Positions 31,250 through 42,234 are shown, counted from the first letter of the stretch. The stretch is DNA of 64,000 nucleotides from Mesorhizobium sp. WSM3859 (GCF_002295065.1 NZ_NSGG01000002.1:496001-560000); one strand, 5' to 3'. Notes: generated by a model not told the origin, from the letters alone. Numbers and translations are program-made.

Positions 31250-32419
31250 ATGGCACCGCTCGACCAGACCCGCAAGGCATCACGACAGACCGCGTCCGGC
31301 GATATCGGATCCGCAGATACCAGCAAAGCTGGATCCCGGGATATCGCCGCGCGCCTGCTTGCCTGGTATGACGCGCATCATCGCGACCTGCCCTGGCGCG
31401 TGACGCCGGTCGCGTTCGCGCGCGGCGTGAGGGCCGACCCTTATCGCGTCTGGATGTCCGAGGTGATGCTGCAGCAGACCACGGTCGAGGCGGTGAAGGC
31501 TTATTTCCGCAACTTCGTCGAGAAATGGCCTACGGTCGAGGCGCTGGCGGCGGCACCCGCCGAGGATGTGATGAAGGCCTGGGCGGGGCTCGGCTACTAT
31601 TCCAGGGCACGCAACCTGAAGGCCTGCGCCGATCTCGTCGCGTTGCGAGGCGGCCGCTTCCCCGGCACCGAGGCCGGCCTGCGCGAATTGCCGGGGATCG
31701 GCGTCTACACCGCGGCGGCGATCGCGGCGATCGCCTTCGACCGGCCGGCGACGGTCGTCGACGGCAATGTCGAGCGGGTGATGACCCGGCTCTATTCGAT
31801 CGAAACCCCGCTCAGCGAAGCGAAACCCGAAATCCGGGCGCTGGTCGAAAAGCTGGTGCCGCAGACACGGCCCGGCGATTTCGCCCAGGCGATGATGGAT
31901 CTCGGCGCGACGATCTGCACGCCGAAGCGGCCGCGCTGCATGCTCTGCCCGGTGCGCGAGGACTGCGGCGCTATCCTCTCGGGCGACCCGGAACGCTTCC
32001 CGGTCCGTCTGCCGAAGGACGACAAGCCGCTGCGCAAGGGCGCCGCCTTCGTCGCCGAGCGCGATGACGGCGCCATCCTTTTGCGCAAACGGCCGGAGAA
32101 GGGCCTGCTCGGCGGCATGACCGAGGTGCCGACCACTGGCTGGACTGCCCGGATCGACGGCGCCACGACGGCAGACGCCGCGCCCTTTCCAGCCGATTGG
32201 CGGCGCGCCGGGCAGATCGGCCATGTCTTCACCCATTTCACGCTGGAGCTCGATGTCTTCCATGCCCGAGTCACAGGCGATGCGCCGTCGGGGCATTTCT
32301 GGTCGCTGGCCCATGAGATTTCCGGGGAAGCGCTGCCGACTGTCATGAAAAAGGCAATCGAAGCGGCGATACCGGGCGCGACGAAAAAACCGTCGCACAG
32401 TGCAAAGAGGCCCGCATGA
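31250..32419 (+). CDS. mutY: A/G-specific adenine DNA glycosylase
   Basis: 389 residues. Removes adenine mispaired with 8-oxoguanine in base-excision repair. The HhH-GPD domain includes VMLQQTTVEAV near 72, LPGIGVYTAAAIAAIAF near 145-161 and the catalytic-Asp segment VVDGNVERV near 168. The 4Fe-4S loop is C-x6-C-x2-C-x5-C (CTPKRPRCMLCPVREDC). The C-terminal third is the NUDIX-like 8-oxoG recognition domain. An N-terminal extension of about 30 residues precedes the conserved ARLLAWYDAHHRDLPWR. Overlaps the next HAD gene by ATGA. Confidence 0.96.
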   Translation: MAPLDQTRKASRQTASGDIGSADTSKAGSRDIAARLLAWYDAHHRDLPWRVTPVAFARGVRADPYRVWMSEVMLQQTTVEAVKAYFRNFVEKWPTVEALAAAPAEDVMKAWAGLGYYSRARNLKACADLVALRGGRFPGTEAGLRELPGIGVYTAAAIAAIAFDRPATVVDGNVERVMTRLYSIETPLSEAKPEIRALVEKLVPQTRPGDFAQAMMDLGATICTPKRPRCMLCPVREDCGAILSGDPERFPVRLPKDDKPLRKGAAFVAERDDGAILLRKRPEKGLLGGMTEVPTTGWTARIDGATTADAAPFPADWRRAGQIGHVFTHFTLELDVFHARVTGDAPSGHFWSLAHEISGEALPTVMKKAIEAAIPGATKKPSHSAKRPA

Positions 32420-33027
32420 CCGAAATCCGCCACATCGTGTTCGACATCGGCAAGGTGCTGGTCCACTACGATCCCGACATCCCGTTCAGCCGCCTGATCC
32501 CTGATGCCGGGGAGCGGAAATGGTTCTTCGACAATGTCTGCACCAGCGCCTGGAATCTGGAGCAGGACCGCGGCCGTACGTGGGAAGAAGCCGAGGCGCT
32601 GCTGATCGCCGAGCATCCCGGCCATGCCGAGAACATCCGTAACTTCCGCCGCTACTGGCACGAGATGGCGCCGCACGCCTATGAAGACAGTGTCGCTCTG
32701 CTGGAAGGCCTGATCGAGGACGGCCGCGACGTCACGCTGCTCACCAACTGGGCCTCGGACACGTTCCGCGAGGCCCGCGCCCGTTTTCCGTTCCTGGAAA
32801 AGCCGCGCGGCGTCACCGTCTCCGGCGACATCGGCCTGATCAAGCCGGACCGCGCCATCTACGACCACCACGTCGCGTCGTTCGGACTCGATCCGGCGGC
32901 CTCGCTGTTCATCGACGACAGCCAGAAGAATGTCGACGGCGCCAAGACCGCCGGCTGGCAGGCGGTGCTGTTCACCGACGCCGGCACGCTTAAAGCTGAC
33001 CTTGAGCGGCTGGGAATTACGGCCTGA
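32416..33027 (+). CDS. HAD-family phosphatase (YihX-like)
   Basis: 203 residues. HAD motif I is VFDIGKVL near residues 8-15, motif II LLTNWAS near 112, Lys motif IKPDRAIYDHH, and motif IV FIDDSQKNVDGAKTAGW near 160. The layout matches HAD-IA phosphatases of the YihX/glucose-1-phosphatase type. Substrate unknown. Translation is coupled to mutY through an ATGA overlap, which suggests co-expression. Confidence 0.87.
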   Translation: MTEIRHIVFDIGKVLVHYDPDIPFSRLIPDAGERKWFFDNVCTSAWNLEQDRGRTWEEAEALLIAEHPGHAENIRNFRRYWHEMAPHAYEDSVALLEGLIEDGRDVTLLTNWASDTFREARARFPFLEKPRGVTVSGDIGLIKPDRAIYDHHVASFGLDPAASLFIDDSQKNVDGAKTAGWQAVLFTDAGTLKADLERLGITA

Positions 33028-33083
33028 TCTGAATCGCTTGCAGCGATCCGCTTAAGCGTTGAATCAAGAGCGGGCCTGGCGGC

Positions 33084-34238
<1,155 letters not shown>

Positions 34239-34388
34239 TTACGGTTTACTGGCTGTTATGGTTACCGATCAGCGTAAACATTCGGTGAAGGCCCGCCGCA
34301 GGCTCACGCGGTTTGCGCAGGCCGGCCCGTTGGTGTATGCCGCGCCGCTTAAGCCAGTCAGGCTCCTCCCCCAACGACCCGGATTGCC

Positions 34389-35078
34389 ATGCCCCAGCCA
34401 GATCTTGTCATTTTCGATTGCGACGGCGTGCTCGTCGATTCCGAAATCGTCGCCGCGCGCGTCGAGGCCGAGCTTCTGACATCGGCCGGCTTCGAGATTT
34501 CGGCGGAGGAAATTTTCGAGACCTATGCCGGGCTGACCTTCAAGGACATCATGCTGCGGCTCGAGGAGAAGTCGCACATTCCGTTCCAAGTCTCGCTGAT
34601 CGACCGCGCCGAGGAACTGGTCGACCGCAAGCTGCGCAGCGACGTGCGCATCATCGACGGCGCGCGCGAGGCGGTTGCGGCCGTCACCGTGCCACGCGCC
34701 GTCTGCTCCAACTCAAGCACCGAGCGGGTCCAATTCATGCTGGAGAAGGTGCGGCTGCTGCCGTTCTTCGCCGGCCGTATCTTTTCGGGGCTGGACATTC
34801 CCAGCAAGAAGACCAAGCCCGCGCCGGACGTGTTCCTCTACGCCGCAGAGAAGCTTGGCGCCAACCCGAAGAACACTTTCGTCATCGAGGATTCCGTGCA
34901 CGGCATCGCCGGCGCCAGGGCGGCCGGCATGCGCGTGATCGGCTTCACCGGCGCCGGGCACAGCTATCCCGGCCATGCTGACGCGCTGACCGAGGCGGGC
35001 GCCGAAACGGTCATCCGGCGCTGGGCGGAGCTCAACGCCACGATCGCGGCGCTCTCGGAGTGGTCGGAAGACGCATAA
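34389..35078 (+). CDS. HAD-IA hydrolase (phosphoglycolate-phosphatase-like)
   Basis: 229 residues. Motif I FDCDGVLVDSE near 9-19, a helical cap domain (about 20-90), motif II AVCSNSSTERV near 104, Lys in KTKPAPDVFLYAAEKLG near 140, and motif IV FVIEDSVHGIAGARAAGM near 162. Typical of beta-phosphoglucomutase/phosphoglycolate phosphatase-like enzymes; substrate unknown. It is divergent from ccrM and convergent with the lipoprotein gene. Confidence 0.88.
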   Translation: MPQPDLVIFDCDGVLVDSEIVAARVEAELLTSAGFEISAEEIFETYAGLTFKDIMLRLEEKSHIPFQVSLIDRAEELVDRKLRSDVRIIDGAREAVAAVTVPRAVCSNSSTERVQFMLEKVRLLPFFAGRIFSGLDIPSKKTKPAPDVFLYAAEKLGANPKNTFVIEDSVHGIAGARAAGMRVIGFTGAGHSYPGHADALTEAGAETVIRRWAELNATIAALSEWSEDA

Positions 35079-35114
35079 GCGCCTTCCCAGATCCGTTACG
35101 CGTTTGCGGACCGA

Positions 35115-35861
35115 TCAGTTCGTCGCCGGAGCGCGCTTTTTCCTCTTGCCTTTCGCCTTGTCCGCCGGTGCGGCCGGCGTGTTCTCGTCATAGCCGGCAT
35201 AGGCCTGGTAGTCGGTCGCGCTCGGCTCCGGCACCACGACATTGGTGTCGGTGAAGACGAACTGGGTTGCGGCAGTCGGATCGGTGACCTGCACCTGGTA
35301 CTGATGAAGCTGCGAATAGAGCACCTCGTTGCCGTGCTGAACCGCGATGCGGATCGGCATGGTGACGGTGCCGGGCGCGAACAGCGGACCCGGCACGACT
35401 TTGCCGGCAACGGCAATCTTCATCGACAGCTGACCGTTGGCGTGAGTGCAGTCGCGCGTCACATCGGAGATCGAGGCCTGGTAGATGATCTTGGCCGGAT
35501 CGTGGTCGGGATCGACGGGCTGACCGCTGGGTCCGGTCTGCGCGGCCGCGGCGGCTGCCGCGGCTTCGGCATCGGCCGCGGCGTCAGCCTTCTTTTTCTT
35601 GGGCTTCGCCGCCGTGCCCTTGGCATAGGTGTTGAAGAAGGCGGTGCCGTCGCGCAGCGTAACCTTGGGGCAATAGGCGCGTAGCTGGCTGGCGAGTATC
35701 TTGGGATCCTGCGGCGGTATCGGAGCTGTCGGATCGGGTTTCTTGCCGATGCCGAGGTTCAATATGCCATTGTCGCTCGATTGGCAGCCGGCGGCGGCAA
35801 GCATAAAGCCGGTGAGCGCCAGACCCGCGACAAAGCGACGGTTGACCGAAAAAAACGCCAT
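35115..35861 (-). CDS. Probable secreted lipoprotein, function unknown
   Basis: 248 residues. Signal sequence with lipobox AAGC (Cys near residue 23), then a short N-terminal domain, a low-complexity Lys/Ala-rich stretch (about 90-120, KPKKKKADAAADAEAAAA), and a beta-rich domain with ISDVTRDC, TVTMPIRIAVQHG and a VFTDTNVVVPEP segment. The C-terminus is again basic. I chose ATG 35861 because it starts the signal peptide. Similar lipoproteins occur in rhizobia without assigned function. Confidence 0.8.
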   Translation of the reverse strand: MAFFSVNRRFVAGLALTGFMLAAAGCQSSDNGILNLGIGKKPDPTAPIPPQDPKILASQLRAYCPKVTLRDGTAFFNTYAKGTAAKPKKKKADAAADAEAAAAAAAAQTGPSGQPVDPDHDPAKIIYQASISDVTRDCTHANGQLSMKIAVAGKVVPGPLFAPGTVTMPIRIAVQHGNEVLYSQLHQYQVQVTDPTAATQFVFTDTNVVVPEPSATDYQAYAGYDENTPAAPADKAKGKRKKRAPATN

Positions 35862-35989
35862 GAAACTGCACTTCCCTCTCACAAAGCCGGTGACGTATAG
35901 CAACGGCGCGGCAAAAATGCGACTGAGCCGGCTCGGAAAATTAACCAATTGCCGTGGATGACGCGACCGGCAGCAATGGGCCTTTGACG

Positions 35990-37387
35990 ATGCAATATGT
36001 GAGTACCCGCGGCGATGCGCCCGCGCTTGGATTTTCAGACGCGGTGCTGGCTGGCCTGGCGCGCGACGGCGGGCTTTACGTGCCCAGCGAATGGCCGCGG
36101 TTTTCGGCCGCCGATATCCGCGCCATGCGCGGGCTTGCCTATCCCGATCTTGCCATCCGCGTGCTGACGCCCTTCCTCGGCGGCGATATCCCGGCGCCCG
36201 TCTTCGAGCGGCTGGTGCGCGAGGCCTACGCGACTTTCCGGCATGAGGCTGTCTGCCCGCTGGTGCAGACCGGAAAAAACACCTTCATCCTCGAGCTGTT
36301 CCACGGCCCCACGCTCGCCTTCAAGGACGTGGCGATGCAGTTGCTGGCGCGGCTGATGGATTACGTGCTTTCCGAGCGCGGCCAGCGCGCCACCATCGTC
36401 GGCGCGACCTCGGGCGACACCGGGGGCGCTGCGATCGACGCCTTCGCCGGCCGCGACCGTACCGACATCTTCATCCTTTTCCCGCATGGCAAGGTCTCAC
36501 CGGTGCAGCAGCGCCAGATGACGACGTCAAGCGCGGCAAACGTCCACGCGCTGTCGGTCGAAGGCAATTTCGACGACTGCCAGGGCCTGGTGAAGGACAT
36601 GTTCAACGACCACGCCTTCCGCGACAGGGTGTCGCTGTCGGGCGTGAATTCGATCAACTGGGCCCGCATCATGGCCCAGATCGTCTATTATTTCTCGTCC
36701 GCCGTGTCGCTCGGCGCGCCGGACCGGCCGGTGTCCTTCACGGTGCCAACCGGCAATTTCGGCGACATTTTCGCCGGTTACGCCGCCAAGCGCATGGGCC
36801 TGCCGATCGAGCGGCTGATCATCGCCACCAACGATAACGACATCCTGGCGCGCACGCTGGCGAGCGGCGAATACCGCACCAAGGGCGTGTTCGCCACGAC
36901 GTCGCCGTCAATGGACATCCAGGTGTCGTCGAATTTCGAGCGCCTGCTGTTCGAGGCGGCCGGCCGCGATGCCGGGACGGTCAGGCGCTACATGAACGGG
37001 CTGAAGCAGTCCGGCGCCTTCACCATCGAGGAAGGCGAGCTCCAGCTTATCCGCGCGGAGTTCGACGCCGGCCGCGCCACGGTGGACGAGATCGCAGCCA
37101 CCATCCGCGCGACGCTCGAGAAAAGCAACTACCTGCTCGACCCGCACACGGCCGCCGCCGTTCATGTCGCAGCCGCCCACGCCTCCGGTCCGGTGCCCAT
37201 GGTGGTGCTCGGCACCGCGCATCCGGCGAAATTCCCGGCAGCGGTCGAGGCCGCGAGCGGCGTCACCCCTGCCCTGCCCGCATGGCTAGGCGGCTTGATG
37301 ACAGCCGACGAAAAATACACGATACTTCCCTCCGACTTGAAAATGGTGGAAGATTACGTGAACCGCCACTCGCGGGCGGCGCGTTAG
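35990..37387 (+). CDS. thrC: Threonine synthase
   Basis: 465 residues. PLP enzyme converting O-phosphohomoserine to threonine. The PLP lysine lies in PTLAFKDVAMQ near residue 111; the phosphate-binding GATSGDTGGAA is near 138; TVPTGNFGDIFAGYAAKRMG near 250 is diagnostic. I chose ATG 35990 (MQYVSTRGDAPALGF) over earlier codons. The substrate is supplied by ThrB encoded at 45898-46860. The M16 peptidase gene follows 14 nt downstream. Confidence 0.96.
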   Translation: MQYVSTRGDAPALGFSDAVLAGLARDGGLYVPSEWPRFSAADIRAMRGLAYPDLAIRVLTPFLGGDIPAPVFERLVREAYATFRHEAVCPLVQTGKNTFILELFHGPTLAFKDVAMQLLARLMDYVLSERGQRATIVGATSGDTGGAAIDAFAGRDRTDIFILFPHGKVSPVQQRQMTTSSAANVHALSVEGNFDDCQGLVKDMFNDHAFRDRVSLSGVNSINWARIMAQIVYYFSSAVSLGAPDRPVSFTVPTGNFGDIFAGYAAKRMGLPIERLIIATNDNDILARTLASGEYRTKGVFATTSPSMDIQVSSNFERLLFEAAGRDAGTVRRYMNGLKQSGAFTIEEGELQLIRAEFDAGRATVDEIAATIRATLEKSNYLLDPHTAAAVHVAAAHASGPVPMVVLGTAHPAKFPAAVEAASGVTPALPAWLGGLMTADEKYTILPSDLKMVEDYVNRHSRAAR

Positions 37388-37401
37388 GGAGTACTTGCCA
37401 T

Positions 37402-38694
37402 ATGGGTGTTGAGGTAAGCCGTCTGTCGAACGGCCTGACAGTCGCCACCGAAACCCTTCCAAGCATCGAATCGGTTGCCCTAGGGGCCTGGGTGAAGTCC
37501 GGCGCCCGCAACGAGCGTGACGAAGAGCATGGCATGGCCCATCTGCTCGAGCACATGGCGTTCAAGGGCACGAAGCGCCGCAGCGCCTTCGAGATCGCCT
37601 CGGAAATCGAGAATGTCGGCGGCGAGATCAACGCCGCCACCAGCGTCGAGACGACATCCTACTATGCCAGGGTGCTTTCAGACGACGTGCCGCTGGCGGT
37701 CGATATCCTGGCCGACATCCTGCAGGAATCCGAATTCGATCCCGACGAACTCGAGCGCGAGCAGCATGTGATCCTGCAGGAGATCGGCGCCGCCCACGAC
37801 ACGCCCGACGACATCGTCTTCGACCGCTTCACCGAAACCGCCTTCCGGCATCAGACCATCGGCCGTTCGATCCTGGGCACGCCGGAGACGGTCAAATCCT
37901 TCACCTCCAGCCAGTTGCACGAGTTCATCGGGCGGCAATATGACGCCGAGCGCATGGTCCTCGTGGCGGCCGGCGACATCAAGCACGACAATTTCGTGCG
38001 CGAGGTCGAGAAGCGGCTCGGCGGCTTCCGCGCCAAGGCGGCGGGCAATATCCCGCAATACGCGCAATATGTCGGCGGCGACTTCCGCGAGGACCGCGAC
38101 CTGATGGATGCGCAGATCGTGCTCGGCTTCGAGGGCCGCGCCTATCATGTGCGCGACTTCTACGCCTCGCAGGTGCTGTCGATGATCCTGGGCGGCGGCA
38201 TGTCGTCGAGGCTGTTCCAGGAAGTGCGCGAGAAGCGCGGCCTCTGTTACTCGGTCTATGCCTTCCACTGGGGTTTTTCCGACACCGGCATCTTCGGCGT
38301 GCATGCCGCGACCGGGCAGAGCGACATCGCCAAGCTGGTGCCGGTAATCATCGACGAATTGCAGAAGGCCGGCCAGAGCATCCATCAGGAAGAGCTCGAC
38401 CGGGCGCGCGCGCAATATCGCGCCGGCCTCATCATGTCGGCCGAAAGCCCGGCCAGCCGCGCCTCCCAGATCGCCAGGCAGATGCTGTTGTTCGGACGGC
38501 CGATCGCCAAGGAGGAATTGATGGAGCGGCTGTCGGCGCTGACCGTCGAGCGGCTGACCGACCTTTCCTCGCGGCTGTTCTCGACCAAGCCGACGCTTAC
38601 CGCGGTCGGCCCCGTGGGCACGCTTGCACCCTACGAGGCGATCCTGGAATCGCTTGCGGGTCCGCAGACGACAGCCCGCCGGCTCGCCGTCTAG
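37402..38694 (+). CDS. M16 (mitochondrial-processing-peptidase-like) zinc peptidase
   Basis: 430 residues from ATG 37402. The inverted zinc motif HLLEH is near residues 50-54 with a downstream Glu (ERE region near 123). GGEINAATSVETTSYYARV follows. The second half (about 220-430) is the inactive M16 repeat with GGGMSSRLFQEVREKRGLCYSVYAF. Cytoplasmic or peripheral protease, close to eukaryotic MPP beta. It lies between thrC and a GNAT gene, a conserved rhizobial order, and is probably co-transcribed with thrC. Confidence 0.94.
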   Translation: MGVEVSRLSNGLTVATETLPSIESVALGAWVKSGARNERDEEHGMAHLLEHMAFKGTKRRSAFEIASEIENVGGEINAATSVETTSYYARVLSDDVPLAVDILADILQESEFDPDELEREQHVILQEIGAAHDTPDDIVFDRFTETAFRHQTIGRSILGTPETVKSFTSSQLHEFIGRQYDAERMVLVAAGDIKHDNFVREVEKRLGGFRAKAAGNIPQYAQYVGGDFREDRDLMDAQIVLGFEGRAYHVRDFYASQVLSMILGGGMSSRLFQEVREKRGLCYSVYAFHWGFSDTGIFGVHAATGQSDIAKLVPVIIDELQKAGQSIHQEELDRARAQYRAGLIMSAESPASRASQIARQMLLFGRPIAKEELMERLSALTVERLTDLSSRLFSTKPTLTAVGPVGTLAPYEAILESLAGPQTTARRLAV

Positions 38695-38710
38695 CCTCCG
38701 TTCCAGAGCC

Positions 38711-39307
38711 GTGTTCGCGCTCCCTTTCTTTCGCCGCGACCTGCCGGCACTGAAGGGCGAAAAGGTCACGCTGCGCGTGCCTCTGACCAACGACTACCGC
38801 GAATGGTCGACCTTGCGCGGCGAAAGCCGCGCCTTCCTCGAGCCTTGGGAGCCGCGCTGGCAGCCGGACGAGCTCGACCGCACCGCCTGGCGGTTGCGCA
38901 TCAGCCGCTACCGCGAGGACTACGCGCAGGGCACGGCCATCGCCTTCTTCATCTTCGAAAAATCGAGCGGCAAGCTTGCCGGCGGCATCACGCTCGGCAA
39001 CATCCGCCACGGCGTCGCGCAGAGCGGCCATATCGGCTACTGGATCGGCGAACGTTTCGGCAGCCGGGGCCTGATGACCGAGGCGGTCAAGCTGGTGTCG
39101 CGCTTTGCCTTCGATACGCTGAGGTTGCACCGGATCGAGGCTGCCTGTATTCCCGAAAACGCCCGGTCGATCCGCGTGCTTGAAAAAGCCGGATTCCGGC
39201 GCGAAGGACTTTTGCGATCCTATCTCAGGATCAACGGCGTCTGGCAGGATCACTACCTCTACGCCCGGATCGCGGACGATCCGCCGGGTGAGGGAACGAA
39301 GGGCTGA
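38711..39307 (+). CDS. GNAT-family N-acetyltransferase (RimJ-like)
   Basis: 198 residues with GTG start at 38711. The fold begins LKGEKVTLRVPLTNDYREW and includes the acetyl-CoA loop FGSRGLMTEAV near 115 and a late ENARSIRVLEKAGFRREGLLRSYLRINGVWQDHYLY, typical of RimJ/RimL-type protein N-acetyltransferases. It may acetylate a ribosomal protein N-terminus or another amine. The start lies 16 nt past the M16 stop; 2 nt separate its stop from the following GTG start. Confidence 0.86.
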   Translation: MFALPFFRRDLPALKGEKVTLRVPLTNDYREWSTLRGESRAFLEPWEPRWQPDELDRTAWRLRISRYREDYAQGTAIAFFIFEKSSGKLAGGITLGNIRHGVAQSGHIGYWIGERFGSRGLMTEAVKLVSRFAFDTLRLHRIEAACIPENARSIRVLEKAGFRREGLLRSYLRINGVWQDHYLYARIADDPPGEGTKG

Positions 39308-39309
39308 AT

Positions 39310-42198
39310 GTGACGAATTTTTCGCGATTAGCGTCGCTGTTCGCCCTCATCATGACGGTCGTGGTCACGCTTTTCTCGGCGATGCCGGCTTTCGCCGTCG
39401 AGCCCATCAAGATCGCGCGCGACGACAAGGCGCTGGACCTTTCCGGCGCCGTGGAAATATACCGGAACCAGGGCGAGAACTTCCAGGTCTCGACCGCGCC
39501 GGGCCCTGACGGCATCGTGCGGCGCATCGAGGTGGAGGCCAATGACGCGCGCTCCAGCGGCGACTGGGCCGTCTTCGCGCTGGCAAACACCACCGACCAG
39601 CAGCTCGACCGGCTGATCGTCGCACCGCATTTCCGCCTGGTGAACTCCGGCATCTTCTGGCCCGACCTCGGCTCGACGCGCATCGCCGCGATCACGCCCA
39701 GCGAGGGCTTCGCGCTCGACCGCCAGACAAGCCCGGACGCCGACGTGTTCCGCGTGACGCTGAACCCAGGAACGGTGGTGACGTTCATCGCCGAGCTCGC
39801 CTCGCCGAAGCTGCCGCAGGTCTATTTGTGGGATCCGGATTCCTACAAGGACTCGGTCAATTCCTACACGCTGTTCCGCGGCATCGTCATAGGCATCTCG
39901 GGCCTTCTGGCGCTGTTCCTGACGATCCTGTTCGTGGTCAAGGGGACCTCGATGTTTCCGGCGACGGCGGCGCTCGCCTGGGCGGTGCTGGCTTATATCT
40001 GCGTCGATTTCGGCTTCCTCAACAAGATCATAGAGATATCGCCCGGCAACGAGCAGATCTGGCGGGCCGGAACGGAGGTGGCGCTTGCCGGAACCTTCGT
40101 GGTGTTCCTGTTCGCCTATCTCAACCTCAACCGGTGGCATGGCCATTTCAGCTATGGCGCCCTGGTCTGGATCCTCGGACTGCTTCTGATCGCGGGCGTC
40201 GCCATCGTCGATCCTGCGGTCGCCGCCGGCATCGCCCGCATCTCTTTCGCCGCCACCGCGCTCACCGGCCTCGGCCTCATCATCTTCCTCGGCATCCGCG
40301 GCTATGACCGGGCCATCATGCTGGTGCCGAGCTGGGTGATGGTGCTGCTCTGGCTATGCGGCTCGTGGATGGCGATCACCGGCATGCTCGACAACGACAT
40401 CGCCCAGCCGGCGCTGGGCGGTGGGCTGATCCTGATCATCCTGCTCATCGGCTTCACGGTCATGCAGCATGCCTTTGCCGGCGGCGGGGCGCATCAGGGC
40501 CTGTTCTCCGATCTCGAGCGCCAGGCGCTGGCGGTGGCCGGCTCGGGCGACATCGTCTGGGACTGGGACGTGCTGCGCGATCGCGTGGTGACCAAGCCGG
40601 ACATCAGCCTGCAGCTCGGCCTGGCGCCCAACAGCCTTGGGGGCGCCGCCCGCAACTGGCTGCCGGTGCTGCATGCCGACGATCGCGACACATTCCGCAC
40701 CACGCTCGACGTGGTGCTGGAGCACCGCCGCGGCAAGGTGGCGCAGAATTTCCGGCTGCGCGGCGCCGACGGCCATTATCACTGGTTCTCGCTGCGCGCC
40801 CGCCCGGTGATCGGCTCCGACGGCGAGGTGATCCGCTGCGTCGGCACCATGGTCGACGTCACCGAGCAGAAGAAATCCGAGGAGAGGCTGCTGCACGACG
40901 CCGTGCACGACAACCTGACCGGCCTGCCGAACCGCGAATTGTTCATGAACCGGCTGGAGGTGATCATCTCGATCGCCCGCACCGAGGACAAGGTGCGCCC
41001 GACGGTCTTCATCATCGATATCGACCGCTTCAAGCAGGTCAATGACGGTCTGGGCATTTCCGCCGGCGACACGATTCTGCTCACCGTCGCGCGCCGGCTG
41101 CACCGGCTGTTGAAGCCGAAGGATTCGCTGTCGCGCTTTGCCGGCGACCAGTTCGCGCTGATGCTGCTTTCGGAGCAGGACCCTGCCCGCATCGCGGCAA
41201 TTGCCGACGCCATCAAGCACGCGATCAACAACCCGATCACCTTCGCCAAGCGCGAGATCGTGCTCACCGCCTCGATCGGCCTGATCACCTGGACGACGGC
41301 GCAGACTTCCGCCGAGGATATGGTCAAGGACGCCGAGCTTGCCATGCACCAGGCCAAGCGTTTCGGCGGCGACAGGATCGAGCCGTTCCGGCCTGCCTTC
41401 CGCACCGTCGGCACCGACCGGCTGCAATTCGAATCCGACCTTCGCCGCGCCATCGAGCGGCGCGAGTTCACGCTTGCCTACCAGCCGATCGTGCGGCTGG
41501 AGGACGGCAGCGTCGCCGGCTTCGAGGCGCTGCTGAGATGGGACCATCCGCGCCGCGGCATGATCCCGCCGGGAGACTTCATCCCGGTGGCCGAGAATTG
41601 CGGGCTGATCGTCCAGCTCGGCCTGTTCGCCATGCAGCAGGCGGCCGAGGACCTTGCCTCCTGGCAGAAGCAGATCGGCGACGCGCCGCTGTCGGTTTCG
41701 GTCAACCTCTCCAGCCGCCAGCTGATCCGCCGCGATCTGGTCAGCGACGTCCGCTCCGTCATCGCGCGCGCCAACCTCAAGCCGCGTTGCTTCCGGCTCG
41801 AGCTCACCGAATCGCTGGTGATGGACAATCCCGAGCAGACCGCGCATGTGCTGACCAAGCTGAAGCAGCTCGGCATCGGGCTGTCGCTCGACGATTTCGG
41901 CACCGGCTATTCCTCGCTCTCCTATCTGACGCGCTTTCCCTTCGACACGATCAAGATCGACAAAAGCTTTGTCGACGACGCGACGCCGAAACGGGCCGTG
42001 CTGCTCAAATCCATGGTCAACATGGCGCATGAGCTCGGCCTATCGGTGGTCGCCGAAGGCATCTCGGATGAGAGCGATGCGCTGGAGCTGCGCCAGATGG
42101 GCTGCGAATATGTTCAGAGCTTCATGTTCGGCGCGCCGATGCCCGGCGACCAGGTGCTGAAGACGCTGAGGGAGCAGTATCCGCTGACCCAGGCTTAG
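39310..42198 (+). CDS. Membrane PAS-GGDEF-EAL protein (c-di-GMP signalling, degenerate GGDEF)
   Basis: 962 residues, GTG start. Signal peptide (1-29), a periplasmic beta-rich domain (about 30-190), seven hydrophobic segments (about 190-400; 7TM-DISM-like layout), a PAS domain (about 405-525), GGDEF (about 530-690) and EAL (about 705-955). The GGDEF active loop reads AGDQF (near 609), so cyclase activity is unlikely. The EAL domain keeps EALLRW, LTESLVMDN, DDFGTGYSSLSYL and KIDKSFV, so phosphodiesterase activity is likely. It probably senses an envelope signal and lowers c-di-GMP. Two nt separate it from the GNAT gene. Confidence 0.93.
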   Translation: MTNFSRLASLFALIMTVVVTLFSAMPAFAVEPIKIARDDKALDLSGAVEIYRNQGENFQVSTAPGPDGIVRRIEVEANDARSSGDWAVFALANTTDQQLDRLIVAPHFRLVNSGIFWPDLGSTRIAAITPSEGFALDRQTSPDADVFRVTLNPGTVVTFIAELASPKLPQVYLWDPDSYKDSVNSYTLFRGIVIGISGLLALFLTILFVVKGTSMFPATAALAWAVLAYICVDFGFLNKIIEISPGNEQIWRAGTEVALAGTFVVFLFAYLNLNRWHGHFSYGALVWILGLLLIAGVAIVDPAVAAGIARISFAATALTGLGLIIFLGIRGYDRAIMLVPSWVMVLLWLCGSWMAITGMLDNDIAQPALGGGLILIILLIGFTVMQHAFAGGGAHQGLFSDLERQALAVAGSGDIVWDWDVLRDRVVTKPDISLQLGLAPNSLGGAARNWLPVLHADDRDTFRTTLDVVLEHRRGKVAQNFRLRGADGHYHWFSLRARPVIGSDGEVIRCVGTMVDVTEQKKSEERLLHDAVHDNLTGLPNRELFMNRLEVIISIARTEDKVRPTVFIIDIDRFKQVNDGLGISAGDTILLTVARRLHRLLKPKDSLSRFAGDQFALMLLSEQDPARIAAIADAIKHAINNPITFAKREIVLTASIGLITWTTAQTSAEDMVKDAELAMHQAKRFGGDRIEPFRPAFRTVGTDRLQFESDLRRAIERREFTLAYQPIVRLEDGSVAGFEALLRWDHPRRGMIPPGDFIPVAENCGLIVQLGLFAMQQAAEDLASWQKQIGDAPLSVSVNLSSRQLIRRDLVSDVRSVIARANLKPRCFRLELTESLVMDNPEQTAHVLTKLKQLGIGLSLDDFGTGYSSLSYLTRFPFDTIKIDKSFVDDATPKRAVLLKSMVNMAHELGLSVVAEGISDESDALELRQMGCEYVQSFMFGAPMPGDQVLKTLREQYPLTQA

Positions 42199-42234
42199 AG
42201 GCCGTTTCGCTTCGGCGATTGGCGCGCCTCTCGA

